Part shown: piece after piece, positions 34,448 to 42,630 of the stretch | Layout: each line of letters opens with the position of its first letter | Position numbering within the stretch: the stretch's first letter is position 1 | Notes under the pieces: model-generated | What the model was told of the DNA's origin: nothing | Databases searched by the model: none | Seen by the model: the letters and a program-made list of their open reading frames with translations, nothing else | Program-made: the position numbers and the translations under genes | NCBI GenBank assembly: GCA_004296885.1 | Contig: SCVN01000020.1 | Span: 1 to 64,000, forward strand | Source of the DNA: Nitrospirota bacterium | GTDB lineage: Bacteria; Nitrospirota; Nitrospiria; Nitrospirales; Nitrospiraceae | Length of the DNA stretch: 64,000 nucleotides | Reading direction: 5' to 3'

Positions 34448-37400
34448 ATGACAGCCTGGAGTCGGTCACACAGTCTCCAGCGTAAGATCATTACGGCCAT
34501 CGTAATGGTCGGTCTCCTGCCTCTGAGCCTCTCTCTCTTCCTGACCTACGTTGAAGAACGCCGCGCTCTCCGTGAGAGTGTCGGAGCCAATTTCAAGGAA
34601 TCGGCAGTAGAAGCGGCGCGCCGGGTGGAAATGCAGGTCACCCGCGGTCTCAGCGAAGCGCAACAGCTGGCTGCGACCCCGTTCCTGCGGACGGCCGTGA
34701 CCGAGGCCAACCGAGGCTATGCGGACAAAGACGAGGCCAGCATCCAAGCCATGATCAAGGACTGGCAGCAGCAGTGGCGTCAGCGGGAGCGCCGCAACGA
34801 ATTCCCTCTGTTCATCAATCGCATCGTGACGAATTACCTGATCCGCTGGCATGACATTCGGCGCTCGGACTACGTGGGGATTTTCGTGACCGACGCGCGC
34901 GGAGCCTTGGTGGTCAGCTCGATTCCCCAGGTGGAATATTACTATGGCAAGAGTGCTTGGTGGCGGGCGGTATACAGCGGCGGGACCGGGCAGCAATACG
35001 TCGGCGAAATCTACTTCGATCCTTCTTTCGGCACCCATGTGCTGAATGTGTCGGTGCCGATTCTCGATGACGACCAGCGGGCTGCGGTTGGAGCTGTGAC
35101 GGTCCTGTTGCGGCGAGACTCGCTGTTCCAGGCGGTGGCGGAGATCACGGTCGGCCAGACGGGACATGCGATGTTGTTGGCTTCGGACGGGACGCTGTTG
35201 ATCTGTCCGGTCCTCCCCCCCGAGGAGCATTCGGTGACCCCGGCCTTGCTCCAATCCGTCGCCGATCTTCAGGCCGGATGGGTTGTGGCCGCCGATGACA
35301 CGCATGGCGGTCGCGAGGGCATTGTCGGATTTTCTCCTGTCCGCTTGGGCGGCAAGCTCGCTCCGGGAAGCCTCGATGGAAAACGATGGCTGACCGTCGT
35401 CCGGCAGAACCCGGAAGAAACCTATGCCCCGTTGAACCAACTGGTGATCAAGGTCGCCGCCTACGGGGTCTTGGTCTTCGCCCTGCTCTGGGGCACGGGC
35501 GTGCTTGCGGCTCGGCGGATTGTCCGCCCGGTCCAGGCTCTCCACGAAGGAGTCAAGCGGATCGGGACCGGCAATCTGGACCAGCGGCTGTCGCTGCAGA
35601 CCGGCGATGAAATCGAGCAACTGGCTGAGGCGTTCAACGGGATGGCTGCGAATCTGAAGGCCTCGTTCACCCAGTTGGAGCAGCGGATGGCGGATATCCG
35701 CAGGCTGGAGGAACGGTATCGAGATCTGATCGAGAACTCGCCGGAGATGATCCACCAGATTAACAAGGCGGGGCAGTTCGTGCATGTCAATCAGACCGAG
35801 CTGGACAAACTGGGCTATAGCCTGGAGGAGATGTTGGCGATGCGTCTGTGGGACATCGTCCCGCAGGGACGCGGGCCGGAAATCCTGGCCTACCTCGAAC
35901 GGATGGTGTCGAAGGGGCGGTCCACGATCGAAACGGTGTTTCTGAGCAAAGACGGCCGGCCGATCGACGTTGAAATCCACTCCACTGCGCTATTCGACAC
36001 CGAGGGCGGGGGCCTTGTGTACTCTCGTGCATTTGTGCGGGACATCACCCAACGCAAGGCGTTGGAACAGAAGGTCCAGCGGCATACAACCCAACTGGAG
36101 CAGGAAGTAGCCGAACGGACCCAGCAATTGTCGCTCTCGCAGAAACGGTATAAGGCGCTCTTCGACCTGGCAGCGGATCCGGTCTTCATGGTGGAATCAA
36201 ATGGCTGCATAATGGCGGTCAATCAGCGTGAAGAGCGAGTTCTGGGCTATCCGGAGGCCGATTTGATCGGCCGCCCGCTGCTCAATCTGATCTCTTCCCA
36301 CCATCAAGAACTCACGCGTGCCTTGATGGAGAAGATCGTACGAGGCGAGCAGCAAGTGCCCACGGAGGAAATCGAAGTGGTGGGCCGTGACGGTGCGCCC
36401 ATGCTGGTTGAGATGGACCTGATTCGGATCGAGGACGGCTCTGCGGTCTCCATCATGGTGCAACTCCGGGATATTACGGAACGCAAACGGTTGGAGCAGC
36501 AACTGCACGAGTACAGCGTGGAGCTCGAAGCCAAGGTCAAGGCCAGGACCAGGGAGATAGAGGAAACCAAGACTTACCTGGAAAATCTTCTCGAGAACGC
36601 GAACGATGTCATCTATACGTTGGATACGGAGCAGCGGTTCACCTATGTCAACAACAAAGTCGCCGCCTGGGGTTATCGCAAGGAAGATCTGATCGGCCGC
36701 CCTTACCTCTCGTTGCTTTCGAAGCGACACCGTGGGCGTCGTCTGAAGAGTACGCTGGATATCGGCGCCAAGCAGGTCTATGAGGTCGAGGTGCTGAGTT
36801 GTTCGGGGGATACGCGGACGGTCATGGTGAGCGTGTCGCCGCTTCACGATCCGGACGGCCGTATCCAGGGCGTCCTGGGTATTGCGCGGGACATCACCGA
36901 CACCAAGAAGCTGGAGCAACAGATACTCAATACCGAGAAGCTGGCGTCGGTTGGAAAGCTCGCCGCCGGTGTCGCCCATGAGATCAACAATCCGTTGGGC
37001 GGAATTCTCAACTGCTTGTACAACTTGCGCAAGGGGACGCTGTCGCCAGCCAGGCAGGAGGAATACGTGGTCTCAATGGAAGACGGGCTTCGGCGGGTCC
37101 AGAAGATCGTCCGGCAGTTGTTGGACTTTTCCCAACAGCACGAACCGGAGCTTTCTTCCACGGACATCAATGCGGTCGTCGAGCGTGTCTTGGTGCTCAC
37201 CGAGCATGTCTTTGTGGCCGGCCAGATCCGTCTGGACAAGCAGCTCCAGGCAGATCTGCCCGCTTTGATGGTGGATCAGCACATGCTCGAACAGGTCTTG
37301 ATGAACTTGGTCCTGAACGCGACTCAAGCGATCAAGGGCGGGGGAACTGTCACCATCCGGACCCGGGTCGTGGGCGAAGCCTGCGTGATCGAGGTGCAAG

Positions 37401-37627
37401 ACACGGGTTGCGGCATCCAGCCCCATGTCTTGTCGCGTATTTTTGACCCCTTCTTTACGACCAAGGGCGTGGGCGAAGGAACCGGTTTGGGCCTGTCCGT
37501 CAGCCTCGGGATCGTGGAACGGCATGGCGGCCAGATTCTGGTCGAAAGCGAGGTGGGGCAGGGAGCGCTGTTCACCGTGTCGCTTCCGCTTGTACGGGAA
37601 CGGGTCGCGACAGGGAGGATCGCATGA
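34448..37627 (+). CDS. Hybrid-free sensor histidine kinase with Cache-like, HAMP and three PAS domains
   Basis: This 1059-residue protein has a span near residues 16-33 and a periplasmic Cache-like domain (about 40-325). A second span (about 332-352) and HAMP (about 355-405) follow. Three PAS domains lie near 420-540, 565-690 and 712-825. HisKA carries the phosphoacceptor H844 (GVAHEINNPLGG), and a HATPase domain with DTGCGI and GTGLGLSV ends the protein. It senses an unknown periplasmic ligand plus possible redox or small-molecule cues through the PAS domains. It overlaps the response-regulator gene by 4 bases, so they are a cognate pair. The ribosome site is weak. Confidence 0.95.
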   Translation: MTAWSRSHSLQRKIITAIVMVGLLPLSLSLFLTYVEERRALRESVGANFKESAVEAARRVEMQVTRGLSEAQQLAATPFLRTAVTEANRGYADKDEASIQAMIKDWQQQWRQRERRNEFPLFINRIVTNYLIRWHDIRRSDYVGIFVTDARGALVVSSIPQVEYYYGKSAWWRAVYSGGTGQQYVGEIYFDPSFGTHVLNVSVPILDDDQRAAVGAVTVLLRRDSLFQAVAEITVGQTGHAMLLASDGTLLICPVLPPEEHSVTPALLQSVADLQAGWVVAADDTHGGREGIVGFSPVRLGGKLAPGSLDGKRWLTVVRQNPEETYAPLNQLVIKVAAYGVLVFALLWGTGVLAARRIVRPVQALHEGVKRIGTGNLDQRLSLQTGDEIEQLAEAFNGMAANLKASFTQLEQRMADIRRLEERYRDLIENSPEMIHQINKAGQFVHVNQTELDKLGYSLEEMLAMRLWDIVPQGRGPEILAYLERMVSKGRSTIETVFLSKDGRPIDVEIHSTALFDTEGGGLVYSRAFVRDITQRKALEQKVQRHTTQLEQEVAERTQQLSLSQKRYKALFDLAADPVFMVESNGCIMAVNQREERVLGYPEADLIGRPLLNLISSHHQELTRALMEKIVRGEQQVPTEEIEVVGRDGAPMLVEMDLIRIEDGSAVSIMVQLRDITERKRLEQQLHEYSVELEAKVKARTREIEETKTYLENLLENANDVIYTLDTEQRFTYVNNKVAAWGYRKEDLIGRPYLSLLSKRHRGRRLKSTLDIGAKQVYEVEVLSCSGDTRTVMVSVSPLHDPDGRIQGVLGIARDITDTKKLEQQILNTEKLASVGKLAAGVAHEINNPLGGILNCLYNLRKGTLSPARQEEYVVSMEDGLRRVQKIVRQLLDFSQQHEPELSSTDINAVVERVLVLTEHVFVAGQIRLDKQLQADLPALMVDQHMLEQVLMNLVLNATQAIKGGGTVTIRTRVVGEACVIEVQDTGCGIQPHVLSRIFDPFFTTKGVGEGTGLGLSVSLGIVERHGGQILVESEVGQGALFTVSLPLVRERVATGRIA

Positions 37628-39069
37628 AAGCTCCGTCGGTCTTGATCATCGACGACGAGCCCCTGATGCGGCTCTCGATGCTCGATGCGCTGAAGGCCGT
37701 CGGCTATGACGTGCGTGCGGCGGCTACGGGGCAGGAGGGCCAAGCCATCCTCGCCTCCAACACGTTTGACATCGTGATTACCGACCTTCGCCTGCCCGGG
37801 TCGGATGGATTGTCGTTGCTCCAGGTGTGCAAGCAGCGGTCGCCACGTTCCGAGGTGATCCTGATTACGGCGCATGGCTCGGTGGAAACGGCGGTCGAGG
37901 CGATGAAGCTGGGCGCATACGACTACGTCACCAAACCCTTTGGGATGGACGAGCTGTTGTTGATTGTGGACCGGGTTTCGAAGGTGTTGGCGCTGCGCCA
38001 GGAAAATTTGCAGTTGCGCGAAGAGCTGGAGGGACGGTTCAGCTTCGAGGGTATTCTCGGGAAGAACGATCGGATGCGGGAGGTACTGGAGAAGATCCAG
38101 CTGGTTTCGGCTACGGATTCAACCGTGCTGATTGTCGGGGAGAGCGGGACCGGGAAAGAACTGGTGGCCAATGCGCTGCACCGCAGCAGCCCGCGCCGCG
38201 ATCACGCACTGATCAAGGTGAGCTGCGCGGCCTTGCCGGAGACCTTGCTGGAGGCGGAACTCTTCGGGCACGAAAAGGGGGCGTTCACGGGTGCGCTCAA
38301 GCAGCGGAGGGGCCGTTTCGAACTGGCGCACAAGGGGACGCTGTTCCTGGACGAGATCGGCGAAATTTCTCCCGTAGTGCAGGTGAAGCTGCTGCGCGTG
38401 TTGCAGGAGCGGCAATTCGAACGGGTGGGGGGGAGCGAAACCGTCGAGGTGGATGTGCGGCTCGTCTGTGCCACGCAGAAAGATCTCAAGAAAGAGGTGC
38501 AACAGGGACGGTTTCGGGAAGACCTCTATTATCGCCTCAACGTCGTCCCGGTGATCTTGCCCCCGCTGCGCGAGCGTCGGGAAGATGTGCTGTTGATCGG
38601 CGAACACATGTTGCAGGCCCGCGCGGCGAAAACAAGTAAGCCCGTGAAGGGGTTTTCCCAGCGGGCCCAGGAGCTCTTGCTCCGCTACTCGTTCCCGGGC
38701 AACGTGCGCGAATTGGAAAACATGATCGAGCGGGCGGTCGCCCTGGGGCGTCCGGAGGAGGATGTACAGCCCTGGGATCTCTGCGGATTTTCCGCGTGCC
38801 CCTACTTGGGCGGGACGCAGCAGGAGACCTGCGGGTTTTGCAGCGAGGGTTTGACCGGCAAGCGGGCGACCAGCGCCATGCTGGACTCGCTGGCTTCGGC
38901 CAGAGAAGAGTTCGAGAAGGACTATATCCTGGCCGTGCTGGAGCGGGTCGGCGGAAGCCGGACGGAAGCGTCGCGGTTACTGGGGCTCTCCCGAAAAGCC
39001 TTGTGGGAAAAGTGCAAGCGCTATGGCATCCCCTCCGCGCGTAGCGAGGCGGACGACGAAGGCGAGTAG
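37624..39069 (+). CDS. NtrC-family sigma-54 response regulator with Cys-cluster linker
   Basis: This 481-residue protein has a receiver domain with phosphoacceptor D54 (VITDLRLPGSDG) and an AAA+ domain with Walker A GESGTGKE (172-179) and the sigma-54 contact loop GAFTGA (219-224). A Fis-type helix-turn-helix (about 440-475; GGSRTEASRLLGLSRKALWEK) follows. Between AAA+ and the helix-turn-helix lie C387, C392, C403 and C406 (C-x4-C-x10-C-x2-C), which could bind Zn or FeS or act as a thiol switch; classical NtrC lacks this. It activates sigma-54 promoters on phosphorylation by the kinase upstream. Its targets are unknown. Confidence 0.95.
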   Translation: MKAPSVLIIDDEPLMRLSMLDALKAVGYDVRAAATGQEGQAILASNTFDIVITDLRLPGSDGLSLLQVCKQRSPRSEVILITAHGSVETAVEAMKLGAYDYVTKPFGMDELLLIVDRVSKVLALRQENLQLREELEGRFSFEGILGKNDRMREVLEKIQLVSATDSTVLIVGESGTGKELVANALHRSSPRRDHALIKVSCAALPETLLEAELFGHEKGAFTGALKQRRGRFELAHKGTLFLDEIGEISPVVQVKLLRVLQERQFERVGGSETVEVDVRLVCATQKDLKKEVQQGRFREDLYYRLNVVPVILPPLRERREDVLLIGEHMLQARAAKTSKPVKGFSQRAQELLLRYSFPGNVRELENMIERAVALGRPEEDVQPWDLCGFSACPYLGGTQQETCGFCSEGLTGKRATSAMLDSLASAREEFEKDYILAVLERVGGSRTEASRLLGLSRKALWEKCKRYGIPSARSEADDEGE

Positions 39070-39500
39070 TCGCTAGCAGGGTAGCGAGGCCCTCGCGTCC
39101 CCGCCTCTCGAAACGACCCTTCCGGGCTCTGCCGGGCGGAACTCCTTCGGAAATTCCTTCGCGGACTCAGTCAGTTTCCGCTTTCCTTCCCGGCAGAGCC
39201 TCGGTGGGTGCCCCGCTTCTCCGGCAATGTCCGCTCGGCCTCGCCACCCCACTTTTGAGAATGAAAGGCGACAGGCTTGTAGCGGCCTGTCGCCTTTCTA
39301 TTTTTATTAGCGGCTGGAAGGGATGAACTCGGAGGCGTTCGGCATGGCGGGATCGAGACATCGAGTGCTGCGGGATCGCCGCGAGCCGTTCTGCTGGTCC
39401 GGTGAGGCGAGCGGCCAACAGTACAACGTGAATAGCCGTGAAGGATCAACGCATCGTGCCGACGCCGGAGCAGTTCGCCCTTCGTCAGCCGCCGTCGAGT
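39070..39500. other. Gene-free stretch between convergent genes
   Basis: These 431 bases hold no credible gene. The short frames on both strands have no ribosome site and odd composition. It contains a 12-base inverted repeat, GGCTCTGCCGGG (39125-39136) and CCCGGCAGAGCC (39189-39200), 52 bases apart, and a terminator at 39263. Confidence 0.6.
39263..39308 (+). terminator. Rho-independent terminator downstream of the sigma-54 regulator
   Basis: GAAAGGCGACAGGC (39263-39276), loop of 8, GCCTGTCGCCTTTC (39285-39298), then TATTTTTATT. The 14-bp stem is perfect. It lies 193 bases after the regulator stop. Confidence 0.85.
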
Positions 39501-40601
39501 CTACTCCTGGGGCTCCGCCCCGCCTTCCCACAACTTCACGGTGCGGTCCCAAGAGGCGCTGAGCAGACGTTGTCCGTCAGGGGAGAAAGTGACGCCGCGC
39601 ACCGCTCCGGTATGGGCCTTCAACGTTCTGAAATGGCGGCCCGCGGCCAGGTCCCAGAGCTTGATCTGGTTGTCGTCCCCGGAACTGGCCAAGACCCGTC
39701 CGTCCGGCGACACGGCCAGGGACCGGACCCATCCCCCGTGGCCCTTGAGCGTCCGAATCTCGGTCATCTGGGGCATTTGGAAGAACTTGATCGTGGCGTC
39801 GCGGCTCCCGCTGATCAGCACCTGGCCGTCCGGCGTGAAGGTCAACGCGCCGATCCAATAGAGCATCGGTTTCTGGAACCCGCCCTCGTCCTCGACGAAG
39901 TACCCGCGATACTCGGTGGTGTCGTCGTCCTCGATCTCCTGCCAGTGGCCGTTGTGGAGGATCTTTTCTTCGCCGCTCGGAAGGACCTCCCAGAGCTTGA
40001 TCTTGCCGATGTCGGATCCGCTGGCTAAATGGAAGCCATCCGGGGAGAAGGCGACCACCGGAGACCAATGGTGGTCGAACTGATCCTTTCCGAGCAGGGT
40101 CATGAGTTCGGTGCCGGTGCTGATTTCCCAGATCTTGATGTCTTTGTTGTGGCTGCCCCGGGCGAGCATGAGCCCGTCGGGAGAGAGCGATAGGCTACAG
40201 ACGTTATGGTCGTAGCGCGTGAAGAGCAGCTTAGTGGGCTCCCCCGTCTTGGGGTTCCAGAGTCGAATGGTCCGGTCCTCACTGCCGGTGATCAGCGTCT
40301 GTCCGTCCGGGGTATAGAGGATGGCGCGGATGTCGTGGGTATGGCCGCGCAGGGACCGCAGCAGCCGTCCGGTTTCGATGTCCCAAATGCGGACCAGCCG
40401 GTCCGCGCCTCCGCTGGCAAAGGTGAGCCCGTCCGGCGAGAAGGCGACGGCCCAGATTCCGTGAGAATGGCCGCGGAACGTTTTCACCTCCCTGGTGCCG
40501 GCTTTCCAATATTCCAGGAGGTCGGCCGGCGGCGTCGATGTTCCAAGCGAGACTGAGCCTGGCTGGCTGCTGGAGGGGAGGGGCTGGGTCATTTCAGTCA
40601 T
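39501..40601 (-). CDS. WD40-repeat protein
   Basis: This 366-residue protein has about seven WD40 repeats, each with the VAFSPDG / LASGSxDxxIKLWD pattern, forming one complete propeller from about residue 35 to the C-terminus. It has no signal peptide and a Ser/Pro-rich N-terminus. Such propellers are protein-interaction platforms. The Shine-Dalgarno AAGGAGT precedes the ATG on the minus strand. It is divergent from the HExxH gene at 40837 and shares its promoter region. It is the largest gene on the minus strand in this window. Confidence 0.93.
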   Translation of the reverse strand: MTEMTQPLPSSSQPGSVSLGTSTPPADLLEYWKAGTREVKTFRGHSHGIWAVAFSPDGLTFASGGADRLVRIWDIETGRLLRSLRGHTHDIRAILYTPDGQTLITGSEDRTIRLWNPKTGEPTKLLFTRYDHNVCSLSLSPDGLMLARGSHNKDIKIWEISTGTELMTLLGKDQFDHHWSPVVAFSPDGFHLASGSDIGKIKLWEVLPSGEEKILHNGHWQEIEDDDTTEYRGYFVEDEGGFQKPMLYWIGALTFTPDGQVLISGSRDATIKFFQMPQMTEIRTLKGHGGWVRSLAVSPDGRVLASSGDDNQIKLWDLAAGRHFRTLKAHTGAVRGVTFSPDGQRLLSASWDRTVKLWEGGAEPQE

Positions 40602-40650
40602 AACGCACGTACTCCTTAATAGCAGCAGCCGCGGAGGCCCTGCCGGGTAT

Positions 40651-40680
40651 TTGCAAATACAGCGGCTGGATGGCTATAAT
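40651..40680 (+). promoter_or_regulatory. Promoter of the HExxH/ferredoxin genes
   Basis: TTGCAA, 18-base spacer, perfect TATAAT (40675-40680). Transcription would start near 40687, about 150 bases before the ATG at 40837. Confidence 0.6.
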
Positions 40681-40698
40681 CAGCGCAGGATTGCGTTG

Positions 40699-40728
40699 AT
40701 CATAAAAGATGGTTTGCAAGCAAGTCAA
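40699..40728 (-). promoter_or_regulatory. Promoter of the WD40 gene
   Basis: On the minus strand: TTGACT (40728-40723), 18-base spacer, TATGAT (40704-40699). The predicted start near 40692 lies within a few bases of the predicted + strand start, so the two transcripts run across each other's promoters. Confidence 0.55.
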
Positions 40729-40836
40729 GCCGCCGTATCCGTTCACGCCTCCGGTCAACCCTGAGATTCCTTCTCTCGTGTGAACGTAGCCGGTTAAGGC
40801 CAAGCGCAGCCGCGAGCAAGCAGGAGACACCCGTCC

Positions 40837-41835
40837 ATGGAGATTCGATTTCAGCCCGCCCTTCTTCAGGAAGTCATTGACTCCTTCGTGGAGAAAACGG
40901 AGCGAGAGGGCGATCCGACCTACTACAAGGAGTTTCACGAACTGGCCGATCCCATCTATGAGAAATTCTCGTTGGATGACCGGGAGGCGGAGTTCAAAAA
41001 ACTATACCAGTATCTGTTCGGCACCTGGGGATTTTCGGACATCGTCCGGGATGCGTTCGACGAGTTCCCCCAGCTCAAGGAGCGCATCGGGATCGTCCTG
41101 ATCAAGGGGGTTCTGAAAGAGGACCAGGAGGGCGTCGACATCCTGAGAAAATGGGGCTCCGTCGAACAAGACCTGGCCAAGCAGTTCGAGGATAAGGGGC
41201 TCAAAGGAGTGGGGATCAAGTTGATCCCGCGTCGATTCTATGATCCGGCGCTGACCCGTTACTGCCGCCATGAACTCATGCACATCGCCGACATTCTGGA
41301 TGAAACCTTCGGCTACGACCCGGACACCAAAGTCGGGCAGAACCCGGGTGAAGAAACCCTGATCCTGCATCGCTACCGGGTGCTCTGGTGCCTGCACATC
41401 GATTCCCGACTGTTGCGCGAGGGGAAGGAGTCGATGCTGACCCGGGAGGACCGCTTCAAGGAATTCCGCTCCTGGTATCGCAAGATTCCTCCGGCGCAGT
41501 TGAAATCGGTATTCGAAGGACTGTGGCAGGCGGACCAGCTGACCCACGCGGAGCTCGTCGAGATGGCCACCGACACCCTGCGCGTCATGGACCGGGCACT
41601 GGATGTGGAGGGCGGGGAGCTTCCAGAGGTTCAGAATAAAGTCATGCTGATGCCGGGTTTCCCATGCCCGCTCTGTCGCTTTCCGACTTATTCATGGGTT
41701 GAGGATCTCGAGAATAAATTGGAAAAGCACGTATTGGATTTCATCCGGGACAATCATCCCGGGTGGGATACAGAGTTCGGAGCCTGCGATCGTTGCGTCG
41801 AAGTGTATAAACTTCGTGCCGACGGCGTGATGTGA
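40837..41835 (+). CDS. Uncharacterised HExxH protein with C-terminal zinc-ribbon-like motif
   Basis: This 332-residue protein belongs to no family I recognise. A helical N-terminal half is rich in Glu, Lys and Phe. RHELMHIADILDE carries H145-E146-x2-H149, the zinc-protease signature. Near the C-terminus C277/C280 (CPLC) and C317/C320 (CDRC) form a C-x2-C-x36-C-x2-C pattern like a zinc ribbon. There is no signal peptide, so it is cytoplasmic. Its stop overlaps the ferredoxin start (TGATG), and the TorD-like chaperone and NxrC follow, which points to a role in NXR assembly or quality control. HELMH could also be a chance helix; the third metal ligand is not obvious. Confidence 0.75.
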   Translation: MEIRFQPALLQEVIDSFVEKTEREGDPTYYKEFHELADPIYEKFSLDDREAEFKKLYQYLFGTWGFSDIVRDAFDEFPQLKERIGIVLIKGVLKEDQEGVDILRKWGSVEQDLAKQFEDKGLKGVGIKLIPRRFYDPALTRYCRHELMHIADILDETFGYDPDTKVGQNPGEETLILHRYRVLWCLHIDSRLLREGKESMLTREDRFKEFRSWYRKIPPAQLKSVFEGLWQADQLTHAELVEMATDTLRVMDRALDVEGGELPEVQNKVMLMPGFPCPLCRFPTYSWVEDLENKLEKHVLDFIRDNHPGWDTEFGACDRCVEVYKLRADGVM

Positions 41836-42461
41836 TGGGAGAAAAGCCCGTGGTTGCGGATCCGCAGTATGGCCGTCGTCATTTCCTCAAGGATTCCGTT
41901 CTGTCCGTCGCCAAGACGGCGCAGGAATTTGTCAAACATCGGGATGCGTCGCCGGAGCAAGCCAAGCCGGAGCCGGCTGCCAGAACCGACTGGCTTAGGC
42001 CGCCGGGTGCGGTCGCCGAGGCGCTTTTTCTTGAGCGATGCACCCGCTGCGGAGATTGTCTTAAAGTCTGTCCCTACGGCAGCATCAAGCCGGAACCCAA
42101 GTCCGGCACACCTGTGATCTTTCCGGATGAGACGCCGTGTCATCTCTGCGAGGACTTTCCTTGCATCAGCGCATGCGGAACCGAGGCTCTGCTCTCCGTG
42201 GCCGGCCGTGAAGAGGTCGCCATGGGGGTTGCCGTTGTGTCACATCGAATCTGTACTGCAGGCCAGGGCTGTCACGCCTGCGTTTCCCGTTGTCCCACTG
42301 AAGCGCTGGCCATGGATTTTGATTCGTTCCGTTTGGTGGTTATGAAGGAACGATGTGTGGGGTGTGGTCTCTGCGAGCAGACGTGCAAAACCGTGAATGA
42401 CAAGGTCGCCATCACGATCACACCGACACGGGTGTTGGCATCCGGTGGAGGCGCCAGATGA
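41835..42461 (+). CDS. NapG/NapF-like ferredoxin with four FeS cluster motifs
   Basis: This 208-residue protein has four Cys clusters: CTRCGDCLKVCPYG, CHLCEDFPCISACGTEA, CxxGQGCHACVSRCPTEA and CVGCGLCEQTCK, as in NapG/MauN-type proteins. The N-terminus holds YGRRHFLKD, a twin-arginine-like box, but the stretch after it (SVLSVAKTAQEFVKH) is only weakly hydrophobic, so real Tat export is doubtful. It may deliver electrons during assembly of the Mo enzyme. ATG 41835 overlaps the previous stop. Confidence 0.88.
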   Translation: MGEKPVVADPQYGRRHFLKDSVLSVAKTAQEFVKHRDASPEQAKPEPAARTDWLRPPGAVAEALFLERCTRCGDCLKVCPYGSIKPEPKSGTPVIFPDETPCHLCEDFPCISACGTEALLSVAGREEVAMGVAVVSHRICTAGQGCHACVSRCPTEALAMDFDSFRLVVMKERCVGCGLCEQTCKTVNDKVAITITPTRVLASGGGAR

Positions 42462-42551
42462 GCGGAGTCCGGCGAACGAGCCAGGTTCAATTGAAAAATC
42501 ATAGGGTTCCATTTGTGCAACATGAGGGAAATATGAGGGTTGAGTTCGGGC

Positions 42552-42580
42552 TTGACTTCCCCCTGTGCATTGCCTATCAT
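42552..42580 (+). promoter_or_regulatory. Promoter of the TorD-like chaperone / NxrC unit
   Basis: TTGACT (42552-42557), 17-base spacer, TATCAT (42575-42580). It lies about 50 bases before the chaperone ATG, in the 169-base gap 42462-42630. Confidence 0.6.
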
Positions 42581-42630
42581 ACGCGGGCTTACGCCTGAAT
42601 GGTGGTAAGGACCCGTCGGAGAATGTGTTG

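Noticed and set aside
34375-34485. 36-codon frame before the histidine kinase
   Set aside because: Although GGAGG precedes it, it overlaps the kinase start and the candidate promoter, and its sequence has no coherent feature; a leader peptide cannot be excluded.
39171-39552. Minus-strand frames of 80-92 codons in the gap after the sigma-54 regulator
   Set aside because: No ribosome site, Arg/Ser/Pro-rich random-like composition, and they run across a terminator hairpin and into the end of the WD40 gene.
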